Assembly (NCBI GenBank): GCA_001929475.1
Contig: LXFE01002924.1
Coordinates: 142-22,729 of the forward strand
Reading direction: 5' to 3'
Length of the DNA stretch: 22,588 nucleotides
Source: Neolecta irregularis DAH-3
Lineage: Eukaryota; Ascomycota; Neolectomycetes; Neolectales; Neolectaceae
A program made the translations under genes and the position numbers. This document shows positions 1 through 11,400 of the stretch, in pieces. The notes beneath the pieces were generated by a model that had not been told where the DNA came from, ran no database searches, and saw only the letters and a list, made by a program, of their open reading frames with translations. Within the stretch, counting starts at the first letter, position 1, and the number at the start of each line of letters is the position of its first letter.

Positions 1-30
1 CCGCTCCCGCCCCCGCCCCCGCCCCCGCTT
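1..30 (+). repeat. CCCCCG hexamer repeat inside the PRP3 coding region
   Basis: The left edge is a C-rich run in which CCCCCG recurs about three to four times. In the PRP3 frame it encodes a proline stretch. It is an in-frame microsatellite and could vary in copy number; its left end is cut by the window. Confidence 0.6.
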
Positions 31-1364
31 ACTGCCCAGGCAAACCTGAAAAAGGGCCTCGCCGCCCTCCCAAAGCCGCTCCCCCCAAAGAAGCGCCTCG
101 AGCTGCTCCACGGCCCCTCGGACGACTTTGCAGACCCCGCAAAGAACCCCTTCTTCGATCCCGCCCTCGGCCATGAGTCCGCCTCCCAGCGCAACCGCCT
201 CGCAAAGTCCCTCCGCTTCAACCTCAAGGGCAAGTTCATCGTCCAGGCGGACGCCATCCGCCAGGCCGCAAAAATGGACGACCTCAAAAAGAGAATCGCC
301 CAGAGCACAAAGAAGGCCGGCCTCGAGGAACAGCTAGACGTCTCAGACAAGGCCTACAAGGTACATCCCGCGCCCCCCGTCCCTAACCTCCCAGAGAGAC
401 CTCCCCCCTGACATCGAGTGGTGGGACACCCAGCTCACCACAAACCACACCTACGACGACCTCGACTACGGCCTCGCGAAAATTCACTCGTCAGACTCTG
501 CAATAACAATCTACGTCCAGCACCCCATCCCCATCCCCCCGGTCCATTCGGGAAAACAAATCCCGCCACGGGCCCTGATGCTCACCCAGCGCGAGCAGAA
601 AAAACTCCGCAGGCAATCCCGCGCTGAAAACTTTAAAAATATCTCTGATCAACGACGACTAGGCCTCCTCCCGCCGGAAAAACCCAAAGGTATGTCCTCT
701 TCGTCTACTGCCTAAATTCCCAGTAAAACCAAGCAACTTTATGCGTGTCTTGACCCAAGAAGCAATCAAAGACCCAACTCTAGTCGAAGCCCAAATGAAA
801 CGAGACATCGCCGAACGAGCTGCAAAACACATTCAAGACAATCAACAGCGTAAATTAACTCCACAAGCCCGTAGAGAAAAAATAGCTCAGCAATTACAAC
901 TAGACGCCGCCAAAGGAATCCGTTCCTGCGCTTTTAAAATCAAGTATTTATCACATGGCCAGCATAAATTTAAGGTCGACAAGACTGCGCTGCAATTGGG
1001 CCTAACCGGTCTTGTCATTCTTAACCCCAAATTCAATCTGGTAGTGGTCGAGGCCGGCGCAAAGGCCATTAAAACTTTTAAAAAGTTGATGTTGACTAGA
1101 ATCGATTGGACAAATACTTGTCGGACTACAAGTATTCGAACCAATAATACCCTGGAAGAAGGAGAATCCCACGAACAGCAGGACTTGTCCGCGAATACAT
1201 GCGACTTAATTTGGGAGGGCGAATTGAAAGACCGCGGATTCAAAACTTGGAGGTTTAAGAGTGTTGTTTCGGATTCAGGTGCAAGTGAGGCGCTTGAACG
1301 GGGTAATGCTGGTCATTTATGGTTGGCTGCCACAAAATTCAAGGATGCCAATGATTACGATTGA
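1..1364 (+). CDS. PRP3: U4/U6 small nuclear ribonucleoprotein Prp3, 5'-truncated by window edge
   Basis: Prp3 is a U4/U6 di-snRNP protein of the spliceosome and acts in the nucleus. Exons are <1-360, 395-689 and 724-1364, with 34-nt GT-AG introns at 361-394 and 690-723; all phases join cleanly. The reading frame enters from the left edge, so the start codon lies outside. Conserved blocks in order: FFDPALGHESASQRNRLAKS and KGKFIVQADAIRQ (central Prp3 region), DIEWWD, LTQREQKKLRRQ, RLGLLPPEKPK, then across the second junction VKPSNFMRVL, and a C-terminal ferredoxin-like DUF1115 domain with LTGLVILNPKFNLVVVEAG and DLIWEGELKDRGF. The C terminus ends naturally at TGA 1362-1364. The first ~600 bases use almost only C/G-ending codons, while the third exon has mixed usage like the rest of the window. 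Identity is well supported; only the missing N terminus is unknown. Confidence 0.95.
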
Positions 1365-1508
1365 TATCATATTAGTAGCTGGCAGCGTGTTTACTGAACT
1401 TTCGTTGAATCAAGATTACAATAGAAAAATACCTGCGCTTCTGCCCCGGCCACTACAAGAAAAGTTATACCGATGAGATTATTTTTATTCCGAGAAATAC
1501 CCCAAACT
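1365..1508. other. Convergent spacer between PRP3 and USO1
   Basis: This 144-bp AT-rich spacer separates two stop codons that face each other. An A-rich AATAAAAATAATC-like string on the minus strand (around 1478-1490) lies past the USO1 stop and could serve as a polyadenylation signal. No gene is visible here. Confidence 0.5.
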
Positions 1509-4150
1509 TTACTCTTCTTCAATATCAGAAACTAATTCACCTAATTCTTTCAATTTCAATTTATCTTTTTGTCGTTTATCTTCAAGGTCACTCAACACCA
1601 GCATCAAATCATCCAATTCTGTCTCAAGATCACAAACTCTTGAATCACGTTGTTTCAACTTTTCATTCCTTTCATTTAATATTCCTTTTATCGTCGATAA
1701 TTCATTCATTGTGGTTTCCAACTTGATTTTAGTTTAATTGTGAAGAGCGTGGGCTACCTCTTGTAACAGTTGTGCTTGGTGTTGTTCGAGTTGTGATATC
1801 GTGTTCTTGGTACTAGCCACCCCTATATTTAATTCATTCAGTTGAATTTGATATTTCTTTTCCTTGGCATTTGATTGTTCTCGTAATTGGACAATCTCGC
1901 GCTCCATAGAGACCATCTTTTGCGCTTGTTCAACAGACATTGCTCGATTCGGATTTCCGTCTACAGGTCACTCTAGCCAAAAAAGATATAGTTTTACTTG
2001 TTGATGTCCCGGGCCCCTTTTCTATAGATTTCTGTATTCGTGAATAGTGATCTTTGAGAAATTCAACAAAAGATAGATTAAAATATATATCTGGCAACAA
2101 TCCGTCTTGTCTCGACGATGGCAAAACGTAGGATTCGGAAACATCTCGAAAGAGCGGGTTTTCGCGTAATCGAGCGATTCGCGCAACAAATTGGTCTTTT
2201 CCTATTCGACTGTGCAGGATTTGCTGTAACGTTGTTCTACAATTGAGTACAAGGATGAATCATGGGATACCGAGGTATAGGTGACTTTTCATCGTTGAAC
2301 TCGTAGCATATTCCCAAGAGGCATGCGGATAAACCTTGCACCAACGAACTCGCGTTTGAACTCTGTGTAACAGTAGATACGAGAGTTTGTAAACTTGACG
2401 CTTCGTAAAGAAAGTCGGTGACAGAATTGGGATCTTCCCATAGCCAAACACATAATAGTGACAGATAAGCAATAGAGATTCGTTCGTCGTGGTTGTGACG
2501 CAGCGAAATTACGAGATTTGCAGACATTGTTTGGATCGCCGTGACGGTTTCCTCCCCTACAGAGGCATCTCCCAACACCACTGATCGTGCGAGTGACTTA
2601 CAGCCGGGCGAATAAAAGAGCAAATGTGACAAGACATTGGCTGAAAACCAAACTTTATAAGGATCTCTTCGAGCATTGTCGTTCATGTGCAGTAACGTTT
2701 CAAGAAGACAGCCAAAAGCCGTTTCGGAACCTGTCGTAAGTTTAGACATGAGAGACGTATTACTTTGTTCGATCGTATTAAACCCAGAAACAATCTTTTC
2801 AACGAGATCTCGTCTAGCAACTGGATTCTCATAAATATACGCCTTGATCGTTACATCTTGATCATCAAAATAATACCTCGATACAGGACGCCGCTGCAAA
2901 ACGCACCTCAAGATCAAATTCTTGCGTCGATAAATTAAGCAACAACACAAACAACACTTGTAACGGCCTCGCATGCAGAAATCCAGCAGGTAACTCCCTG
3001 CTTGAAAAACCCTCGGAAATAACCGTATTTCCCCTTATAATGCACGCACACACAGTCAACGCGTGAGCTTGAACCACAGGCGGTATTGACGCATGAAGCG
3101 AAAGTAGCATTATCGACGCCATGGCGTTTGACTGACTAAGCGTTTTCTACTATTAAATCATTCACATGGATTCAGTGATTACCTGATTAACGTGAAGATG
3201 CGCACTACTTGGCAAAACAAACATCTTGCACAGTGAGAGAACGTCAATTGTATTCTGTATTAGCTGATCGCTCCAATCGTGCGTGGTCCTCCGCGACAGT
3301 AGTCGGGAAATCCGTGTAATGCCACCGGTTTCTTTAAAGTAACTCTGATTCGAAAAGTTGTACTGCAAGATATTTCGAGTAAGCTGGAGACATCCGGGGA
3401 CTGTGATCCCGTCTTCCAAACCATCTTCTAATTCAATGATTTTGAATATCTTGTCAACAGTATTCTCAAAGACGACCAGTTTTTGGATGTCGGCGTTGTC
3501 CTCGGTGAGGCTTATAAGAAAGGAGAGGCACTCTACGGATTAATCTTTTCAAGAAGCAGGTACAAACCACTTCTAACCGCATCTCTTCGATCATCCAGAA
3601 TTGAGACTAGCCGCGATATTCCTGTTGGAGACGAGATAATACTTTGCTGAACCCTGTCTGATCGATTCTGCGATAACGTACCCAGGATTTGTAATGTGTA
3701 TAATCGGACATAAAAATCACTACAATCCAGCGCATCCAAGAGACCAACCACGTTATCCGCAGTCTATAGTCAAACACCGGGTCAATATTTCTTATACCTT
3801 TGTGAATTCTTCAGATAGCCAAGTTGCAAACTCCTAATTCAATAAGTCGAATTCTCCATTCCACCAACCTGATGTAAATCCTTGGGACTAAAAAATATAA
3901 TAAACGTCTCCAAGACAGCTTTCAACACATCTACGTCTTCCCGATCCTTCTTTAGGACTTGTAATAAACCATCCAATCCTTCCTTGGCGACAACTTGCCG
4001 ATAATCTCGGCTGAAATTCTTTAATCCCAAAATCGCGGCACGTCGATCTTCGAGCAGAGTCGAATGGTCTAATCTATTACATAGTTTCTTGATTGTTTCG
4101 TCCGCGGATTGTTGTTGAGGTTGGGAAATATATCGCGAAAGGTAATCCAT
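1509..4150 (-). CDS. USO1: Uso1/p115-type vesicle tethering factor
   Basis: Uso1/p115 tethers COPII/COPI vesicles at the cis-Golgi. Nine exons on the minus strand: 4150-3869, 3833-3798, 3763-3537, 3510-3183, 3146-2877, 2842-2271, 2236-1998, 1960-1758 and 1721-1509. The introns are 35, 34, 26, 36, 34, 34, 37 and 36 nt, and all phases close to a predicted 789 aa. Matches to the p115 head: ETIKKLCNRLDHSTLLEDRR, the DFYVRLYTLQILGTLSQ repeat, SPTGISRLVSILDDRR, GCLQLTRNILQYNFSNQSYF, LWEDPNSVTDFL, LVQGLSACLLGI, SRIGKDQFVARI. Residues from about 650 onward form a coiled coil (QLREQSNAKEKKYQ; NERNEKLKQRDSRVCDLETE) ending in a small acidic tail DIEEE. The ATG at 4148-4150 begins MDYLSRYISQ, like MNFLRG of p115. 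The tail is much shorter than in p115 (~960 aa) or yeast Uso1 (~1790 aa). Apparent stops and frame breaks between exons are all explained by introns. Confidence 0.94.
3511..3536 (-). other. 26-nt intron in USO1
   Basis: The exon before it ends in ...LLLEKINP and the next begins LTEDNADIQKLVVFEN; both match p115, and only removal of these 26 nt (donor GTAGAG, acceptor ATAAG) restores the frame. A 53-nt alternative with donor GTACCT upstream also keeps frame but deletes conserved LLLEKI. It is about 8-10 nt shorter than its neighbours. Confidence 0.6.
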
Positions 4151-4874
4151 TCAAACTGTGCAGGCTGGTGTAAGCCGATTGGCGGTAAATTACCAGTGAC
4201 AAAAATCTTGGTACTGGGTGTTTGGGAAAATTCAAAGAATGGCCCAATACTACGATCAAATGGCTTAGGGTGGGGAGACTGGAGGAGTGGGCGTCCCAAC
4301 TTCGCACATGACGCAAACAAGGCACGAATGCAGTAAACAGACAGGCCTGAACTACAAGGTATCGCAGAGAGAAACAATATCAGATCTTATAATGTGTATA
4401 TAGAACAGATTAAAATACCACGGAGAACGCGCATTTCTCTTGGCTCCAATGATACCTTGTCTTGTCAGCGATGCTGTGCAAACACGAAAAATTAGGAATT
4501 AAAAAAAGGTAGTCGTCAGCAATTGAAAATTAAGGTAGCTGGATATTTTTCAGCACTTGCCCAACGTTCCAGAAAGGTTCGCTGGCCACTCTAGCCAAAT
4601 GCCGGTTTCATCGTTCGACTAAAACTTGAAAAGATATCGACGTACCTTTTTGTGAGTAGAAGAATACATGGAGGTCGAGAGAAAAGTTTTCGGCTTCGCG
4701 ATATTTCTTTATAGAGAGTAATCTAATCCTAAAAGCTCTACATCCATAGATAATCTGTCTGTTCCGTTAACAGATTGCCTGTAATCTATGTGATTGTAGT
4801 ATTATTGCATTTCATAGTCTGCGAGAATTGGAACGACTCATCAACCACCCGCCTTATCACCACCGTTAGCCAAA
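4151..4874. other. Divergent spacer and likely shared promoter region of USO1 and RAT1
   Basis: These 724 bp separate two start codons facing away from each other. Short frames exist on both strands at 4069-4377, but they overlap each other, show no family resemblance and have no splice-joined continuation, so I do not call them. TATA-like strings occur at about 4389-4402. I found no tRNA, snRNA or repeat. It is the longest gene-free stretch in the window and probably holds both promoters and 5' UTRs. Confidence 0.5.
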
Positions 4875-7800
4875 ATGGTACGTCATTTTCAAGTCAAATA
4901 TACAGCACTAATGAAGGCAGGGTGTCCCGGCGATGTTCCGTTTTCTTTCCAAAAAGTATCCTAAAATCATTACTCCAGTTATTGAGGAATCGTCCAAAGA
5001 TGACGAGGATGGAGTTCAAATCCCCATAGATACCTCTGGACCCAATCCCAACGGCAAGGAGTTTGACAATTTATATTTGGATATGAATGGTATGTATGAT
5101 TAGGTGTCCCGCTGCTAACACCTTGAGGAATTGTACACCCGTGCTCTCATCCAGAAAACAAGGTATACTCTTCGCCACACTTTCTCTAAATGATAAAGCC
5201 ACCTCCAGAGACAGAGGAGGATATGATGCTGGAAGTCTTCAAATATACCGACCGTGTTATCGCGATGGTCCGACCTCGGAAACTTTTAATGATTGCCATC
5301 GGTATATTTGCAAGAAATTTTCACTTATTCCCAGACGGAGTTGCTCCACGTGCAAAGATGAATCAGCAGCGATCGCGCCGCTTTAGAACCGCTCGTGAAT
5401 CAAAAGAAAAGGAGGAAGATACTAAAAGATTGATCGCCGAACTAGAGGGTTTATCTGAATCATATACAATTTGCTGAGACATAGCCTCTGGAAAACCCGT
5501 CCACGAATCTCTCAAGAATCAGAAGAAGGCTTGGGATAGTAATGCTATTACTCCCGGGACACCGTTCATGGATATACTTTCCGCTTCACTCAGATATTGG
5601 GTTCAAAAGAAACAAAATAACGACCCCGGCTGGAAGAATGTATACTCTATCCCACATCCAATCTTATTTGTTAGCTAAAAATTATTATTTCTGATGCCGG
5701 TGTGCCAGGAGAAGGAGAGCACAAAATTATGGAATTTGTTCGCAGTCAACGAACAAGTCGCGATCATAACCCAAATACTCGACATGTTATCTATGGACTA
5801 GTATATTTGTGCTCTGTTATGAGATTCATTTTCTAGGATGCTGATCTAATTATGCTTGGTCTGGCTACTCACGAACCACATTTTCGTGTCCTTCGAGAAG
5901 ACGTATTTTTCCAAGACGCAAGTTCGAAAGGCTGTCGTATTTGTAGTCAAATGGGCCATTTTGCGTCCGAGTGTTCTGCGGAAAACCGCGCCAATGCAGC
6001 TGCTATAGCTGCCGAGAAGAAGGCTGGTGAAGTATCCGTTCTCAAACCCTTTATTTGGTTGCACGTCGATATTCTAAGGGAATATCTCGCAGTTGAACTT
6101 GATCCCGAGATTCCTGATGTTAAATTTGACCTTGAAAGAGCTATTGATGACTGGGTTTTTCTTTGTTTTTTTGTGGGAAATGATTTCTTACCTCACTTGC
6201 CTAGTTTGGACATTCGGGAAGGTGCTATTGATATGTTGACTGGAATTTGGAAAGCAAACTTTAAAAATTTGGACGGTTATCTTACAACTGATGGGACAGT
6301 ATTGCACTGGCTTCAATTAGTACTGACTTTAGGTCAACCTCGACAAAGCTCAAATTATCCTTGATGCAGTAGCTGTAAAAGAAGCCCGCATCTTTGAAAA
6401 TCGCCGCAGACAAGAGGCTCGTCGTGATGAGAACCAGAAGCGAAGAAAACTTGAGGTCGAGGAAAGTCAACGAAAGATCGAAGAAATGATGATGAATCAA
6501 CCTAATTCAATGCCTGCTGGTCAAGCAACTGTTACCCGAGGAGCTTTTAAAAACCCTACTATGCAGCCTCCCGATCTTAGTCTCCTGACTCCTCTGGGAA
6601 CTGGTCGAATTGACCATGCCCAATCGAATTCGGATATTGTTGCGAACAGAAAGAATATGCGGATGGCAAATTTAGCTAATAAGAGCGCTGCCGCAAGTCT
6701 GAAGGCACAGCTTCTCGGAAATGTGGCGACAGAGAGCGATGGTGCTTCTGAGACGACTGAGGATAAAGCCGAGGATATGGAGGATGTAAGCATATCGCCT
6801 AGTGGAAAGAAAAGAAAAGCAGACGAACTCATTGCCGATAATGGAGAAGTCTCCGATGATGTTAGGTATCACAACATTTGATTTGCAGAGCTTATGGTAG
6901 ACTTTGGGAAGAAGGCTTTAAGGACCGGTATTATGAGCAGAAACTCCATAAAGATTACTCTGACAATGAATTTCGGAGGGAGTATACTAGTTTTCTCAAC
7001 CCATCTGCTGACATGAAGGTTTGTCAAGAGCTACGTGGAAGGATTATGCTGGGTTTTGCTATATTACTACCAAGGTTGTCCCTCGTGGACATGGTATTAC
7101 CCATATCATTATGCTCCGTTTGCAGCAGATTTTGAACGCATCGATGAATATGAAATTAATTTTGATCTGGGTACTCCGTTCAGACCTTTTGAACAATTGA
7201 TGGGCGTTCTTCCGGCAGCTAGGTCGCTCTCTTTTAATCCAGTTGAAATCTAATGGAACAGCAAAGCTCATCTTCCGGAAAACTTCCAAAAGTTAATGAC
7301 GGAGGAAGATTCGGAGATCCTTGACTTTTATCCAGAAAATTTCCCAATCGATATGAATGGGAAGAAATTTGCATGGCAGGGTGTCGCGTTGCTTCCTTTC
7401 ATCGATGAAATTCGCCTTCTCAAAGCTCTAGAAAGGCCGTATCATTCGCTTACCGAGGAAGAACGGCTTCGTAATGCAGTTGGTCATGATGTTTTGTTTG
7501 TCAGTGACGGCTCCAAACTTTATGACGAGCTGGCTATGAATCTGTATTCAAAGAGGAAACTTGAAAAGGTTTGTCGTTAGGAGACATGCTATTTCTGATT
7601 GGATCAGCCATTTAAGATCACTTCAAAACTTTCAAAAGGGTTGGCTGGTTATGTCATGCCTGATGAAAGCTTTATCCCGAACAGCACTATTCAAAATCCA
7701 CTTCTTTCTGTTGATCTTGAGGACATCGTAAATAACAGAGTATTATGGTACGACCTGGACCCGTAATTGTTTTCTTACCGTTAGTGTGAAATACAAAATT

Positions 7801-8397
7801 CCGAAGTCGAAATACGTCCACAAATCTATGCTTTTGAAAGGAGTTCAAATGAACCCCCCAGTTCTAACCTCATCCGAGCTCTGGGAAGTCAAAACCGGGA
7901 AGAACTCTACCTTCAGAGACAATGACGACAACCGTGGAAGTAATCGCAGAGGAAGAGGCGGGTATAGAGGTGGCCGGAACGGGAATAACTCGAAGACAAA
8001 CTCGCCAGCATCAAGCGGATATAACCAGGGCCCTTCAACCTATGGACAATCACCTTCAGCTTATGGATCTTTTAATCAAAGCCCCTTTGGCCCAGGTTCC
8101 TCTACTCAGACATTTTCACATCTACCACAATCTAACATGTTTGGTCAATCATCTTGGAACAGTTATCAGGCAGCTCCAGGACCTGCTTACTCGCACAATG
8201 CTTATTCGGGTGCATCAAATGCTTATCCCCCTCAGCCGTCAACTCAGCTTCGCTTCGACAGTGGAGAAGGAGGATATCCCAGTAGTTCTAGTCAGTATCC
8301 GCTTCCATCAAAGCATACCCGCTTCAATCAAGATGGACCTCCATCTGGCGATGATTATGATCCATACGGCATCGGGAATCAATACAGGCATATTTGA
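4875..8397 (+). CDS. RAT1: Nuclear 5'-3' exoribonuclease Rat1/Xrn2
   Basis: Processive 5'-monophosphate exoribonuclease for nuclear RNA decay and torpedo termination. Fourteen exons: 4875-4877, 4921-5089, 5128-5162, 5199-5301, 5335-5448, 5485-5639, 5675-5800, 5837-6298, 6333-6865, 6901-6981, 7019-7222, 7262-7568, 7608-7747 and 7785-8397. They give 1014 aa with every phase consistent. The first coding exon is only the ATG; exon 2 starts [15 protein letters not shown], so MGVPA is restored by splicing. Further hallmarks: [69 protein letters not shown], a CCHC zinc knuckle (C268-x2-C271-x4-H276-x4-C281), [35 protein letters not shown] and [15 protein letters not shown]. The zinc knuckle and long C terminus mark the nuclear rather than the cytoplasmic Xrn1 paralogue. 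Residues ~855-1014 are RGG then Q/S/Y/P-rich low complexity. Rai1-binding residues were not checked. Confidence 0.97.
4878..4920 (+). other. RAT1 intron directly after the start codon
   Basis: A 43-nt GT-AG intron (donor GTACGT, branch-like CTAAT, acceptor GGCAG) follows the ATG at 4875-4877 in phase 0. The support is the strongly conserved MGVPA start of Xrn proteins: GGT GTC CCG begins exactly after the acceptor. The internal ATG at 4933 would lose the conserved G2-V3-P4. Confidence 0.85.
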
Positions 8398-8499
8398 AAA
8401 AAGTATAATTAGAGCTATCCATATTTAATTCTTGGTGTTCATATATTTGTACGATAGATGAAAGACCTTAAACTAATGATGACATATGTGACGTTCAAA
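8398..8499. other. Convergent spacer between RAT1 and the Ras-GAP gene
   Basis: Only 102 bp lie between the two facing stop codons. The spacer is AT-rich. The two transcripts probably overlap or terminate into each other. No gene is visible. Confidence 0.5.
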
Positions 8500-11400
8500 T
8501 TACGAGGTCATTGTATCGATCAAATTGCATGTCATGCGAATGTTGCTCATCATTTGGCCGTGCGGATTGCTTAGCGAGTTGCGCTGTAATAAGCCGCCGA
8601 AGTGCATCTGTTCGAGATAGTCGCTCCATTTTGAGCGTTTGGGTCGGTAGTCTGTGCCTTGTCGTGCCATGTTTACAGATGAAACGATAAAATCAATAGA
8701 GGAAAGCAGACCTGTATGCTGGTTGTAATTCAGTGCTCGTCGAAGTAACGCTGCGATATCATCGTATCTAAAATTAGTGTAAAGAAGAAAGGATTTCATA
8801 TATACATTATAAGAAAGGTATCCATGACAGTATCAGACAACTCTGCAAGAAAGCCGAATAGATGATACTCTGCAAACTCGCCAATACCATCTCTGGCATT
8901 TATCATAGCCCATATTAAGGTGAGATATAGTAGAACCAACGAATTTTCCGAAAAGGAAACTCTGGCGCATATTTTGCGCGGCAAGTCAAGGTCATTGACA
9001 TCCATTTCATCCAAACCAGCTAACCAGAGAATCTCTCGTCTCTCTGCAACATTTGTTGTCATCGGAAGGAGGAGAATTAAGAATGCAAAGACGCTTTCCG
9101 GCACATGTCTCCGCTCGTCGATTATTGATTTCCGAGACCGTTGGGCTGGTATTACCTCTAGAGCAGTCTTGAGAAACGCAAGAGTTGCTGTGCGAGTTGT
9201 AGCCTCGAATAAACCAGGAAGGACTGTGCCACACACAGCAACGGCAAAAGTTCTGCTCTCTGAAAATGAAATGCCCATAGTTTTGTCCATTCCGTCGAAG
9301 GCCTCGTGCAATGTCGATCGACTTCGAAGGAGAACAATTTGTGAATTTTCGCGCTGAAAGAATCCATATACCGCAAGAGTTCGAATGCAAGAGTGCGCGA
9401 GCATAACTCCATGCAAAGAAAGAGGAAGATAGTTGATCCGACACAGTGCAATGGCAAGCCAAAACATTTCAGTAATGTACCTCGACGATGGAGATAGGCT
9501 GGATGCCATCTTTGCTAATGCCGACGAAATAGAGAGTAGGAGGTCATGATCATGAGTTTCGTTGAAATGCCGAAGAGAATCACGAAGGGCAACGAGGACC
9601 TGATATAAAAGGTCTATGCAATTAGCAGAGTCCATAAGCAGAAGATACCATCATCGACATCTTCGTTGGCAAGGGTTCCCATAACTACAAATGCTCGGGG
9701 CTGAATCACAGAATTGTTCATGAAAGCTGAGCTGGTTGCCATACTCATCCACTTCGCTCGCCATACGTTGGATATATCGATTGTGGGAGCAGCCCACTCT
9801 GTCACCTTCATACCAACATCCATGAGTGTTTCTAGAGTAGAGAATTTTGGATCATCCATTAGTTTTTCCATGTTCGAATGAATGTGCAAGCCAAAAACAT
9901 ACTCGATTTTGGGTTCACTTAACTCTTTCAAACATCGAGAAATACGGGCATGATGATCATCGGATGCGTTTGGTGCACCATGTAACGCTTGAACGGTATT
10001 GACCAACAATCGGTGAAGAGCTTGACGAATCATTGTTGGTCCGATATTAACTAGGAGAGTTGTGATATGTAGTGTTTCGGGTAGAAACAATAGTGATTGC
10101 TCAGAGTCATGGAAGGATGTATGCAATAATATCATGATAAGGGTAGCCATTTCGCCCCAGGAAGAATGCTCCGATAAGCTTTTAATGGGACGTTGTGAGG
10201 GGGTATTTAATAGCTTGCGGGTAAGCAAAGCATTTAAGATTCATACTTTTTGAAGTCGAAGAAGGACATGTCCGCGAACTTGAAGGGACGCTATTGTAGT
10301 AATCGTTCGAAAAATAACTCCTCCTTGCGGAGAATCATATCCGTATAGACAGGCATACTGTATTAATTCATTCAACATGATCGGGACGACGTAATCCACA
10401 GTGGAGAGCGGATACCATATTCTTCCTTGCAGCAGAGGCGATAACTGTCAATTAGCCGGGCAGAGCGACATAGAATGAAACTTCGGTTTCTTTTCCGGTA
10501 ATTTCAATCAAGGCACGAATTATTGACTTCAGTTTCGGCACATAAACCTCATTGTGATTCTCCATGGGCAATACATTGCCAAGAGCAGTGAGGAAGGGTG
10601 AGACGAAATTAATACTACAGAGTCGTTGGATAGTAGTAGCTCTCGGGAAAAACCCAAGAAATTCAGTGACAAATTCCGCCGCCAGTGAAGGTTCAGCCAT
10701 GGCTAGCTGCGTGCTCATCATCGGCAGAAAGTGCGTATAGTCAATAGGTACATAGAGCCCTAAAGCTCAGACGGTTTCAATAAGAAGGCACACCTTTGGC
10801 AGGAAGTAGCTTCCGGTCAACTGATATACTGAACGAAGATACTAGGGCTGATAACAAATCATAAGCTGCTAGGCGAAGCTCTATGTCATCTCCACACATG
10901 TTCAAAAATGACATATGAAGTAATCCAGGGATTGAAATGGACGGACTCCAAACCCTATCTGGTATTACGGGGGACTTTTCTCTCTCGTAGCGTGTCTTAG
11001 CATCTTGCAACGTCTGTATATTAAACGAATCAACAAGCATACAAGTACTTTCAGAATGGAGCCTCTTTCATGGCTTGCGAACATCATTGAAACTCGTCCA
11101 AAACGCAAAATGAATTCATCATCCAAGGCAGTATGACTAGGATGGATCTCTTCCAACGTAGATATATGATATACGTCCGTCAGATAAGACGCCATGCTCA
11201 AGCGAATTTCTTGCTTTTTCAGCTTAAATGGTCAAGAGAGATGATGTAAATATATTCAAACCGTGGTAATTTTGATGTGATGATCAATTAATGCGAATGA
11301 ACAATTAACGCGGTGCATCCGTGATATCCGGACAACTGGTCTGTAGAATACATCTGGTGTTTTCATGAGAGCCAGGGTATCTGCAGACAATTCCACATCA

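Noticed and set aside
1722-1757. In-frame TAA in USO1 suggesting a stop-codon reassignment or pseudogene
   Set aside because: The stop lies inside a 36-nt intron with normal GT-AG ends; the same holds for the other internal stops I checked, except the RAD3 GT-TG case and the Ras-GAP 5' end reported above.
2865-2880. Apparent frameshift in USO1 between the frame ending ...AAASCIEVLF and the frame reading YYFDDQDV
   Set aside because: A 34-nt GT-AG intron at 2843-2876 joins CIE to AYIYENPV and aligns exactly with p115, so no frameshift or programmed slippage is needed.
4069-4377. Overlapping frames of 75-103 residues on both strands near the USO1 start
   Set aside because: They overlap each other and USO1 exon 1, have no splice continuation and no family likeness.
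4561-4620. GGTTCGCTGGCC string resembling a tRNA T-arm
   Set aside because: No matching acceptor, D or anticodon stems can be drawn around it.
8920-9357. 145-residue plus-strand frame opposite the Ras-GAP gene
   Set aside because: The minus strand here is a continuous 808-nt exon in phase with its neighbours; the plus frame is a shadow.
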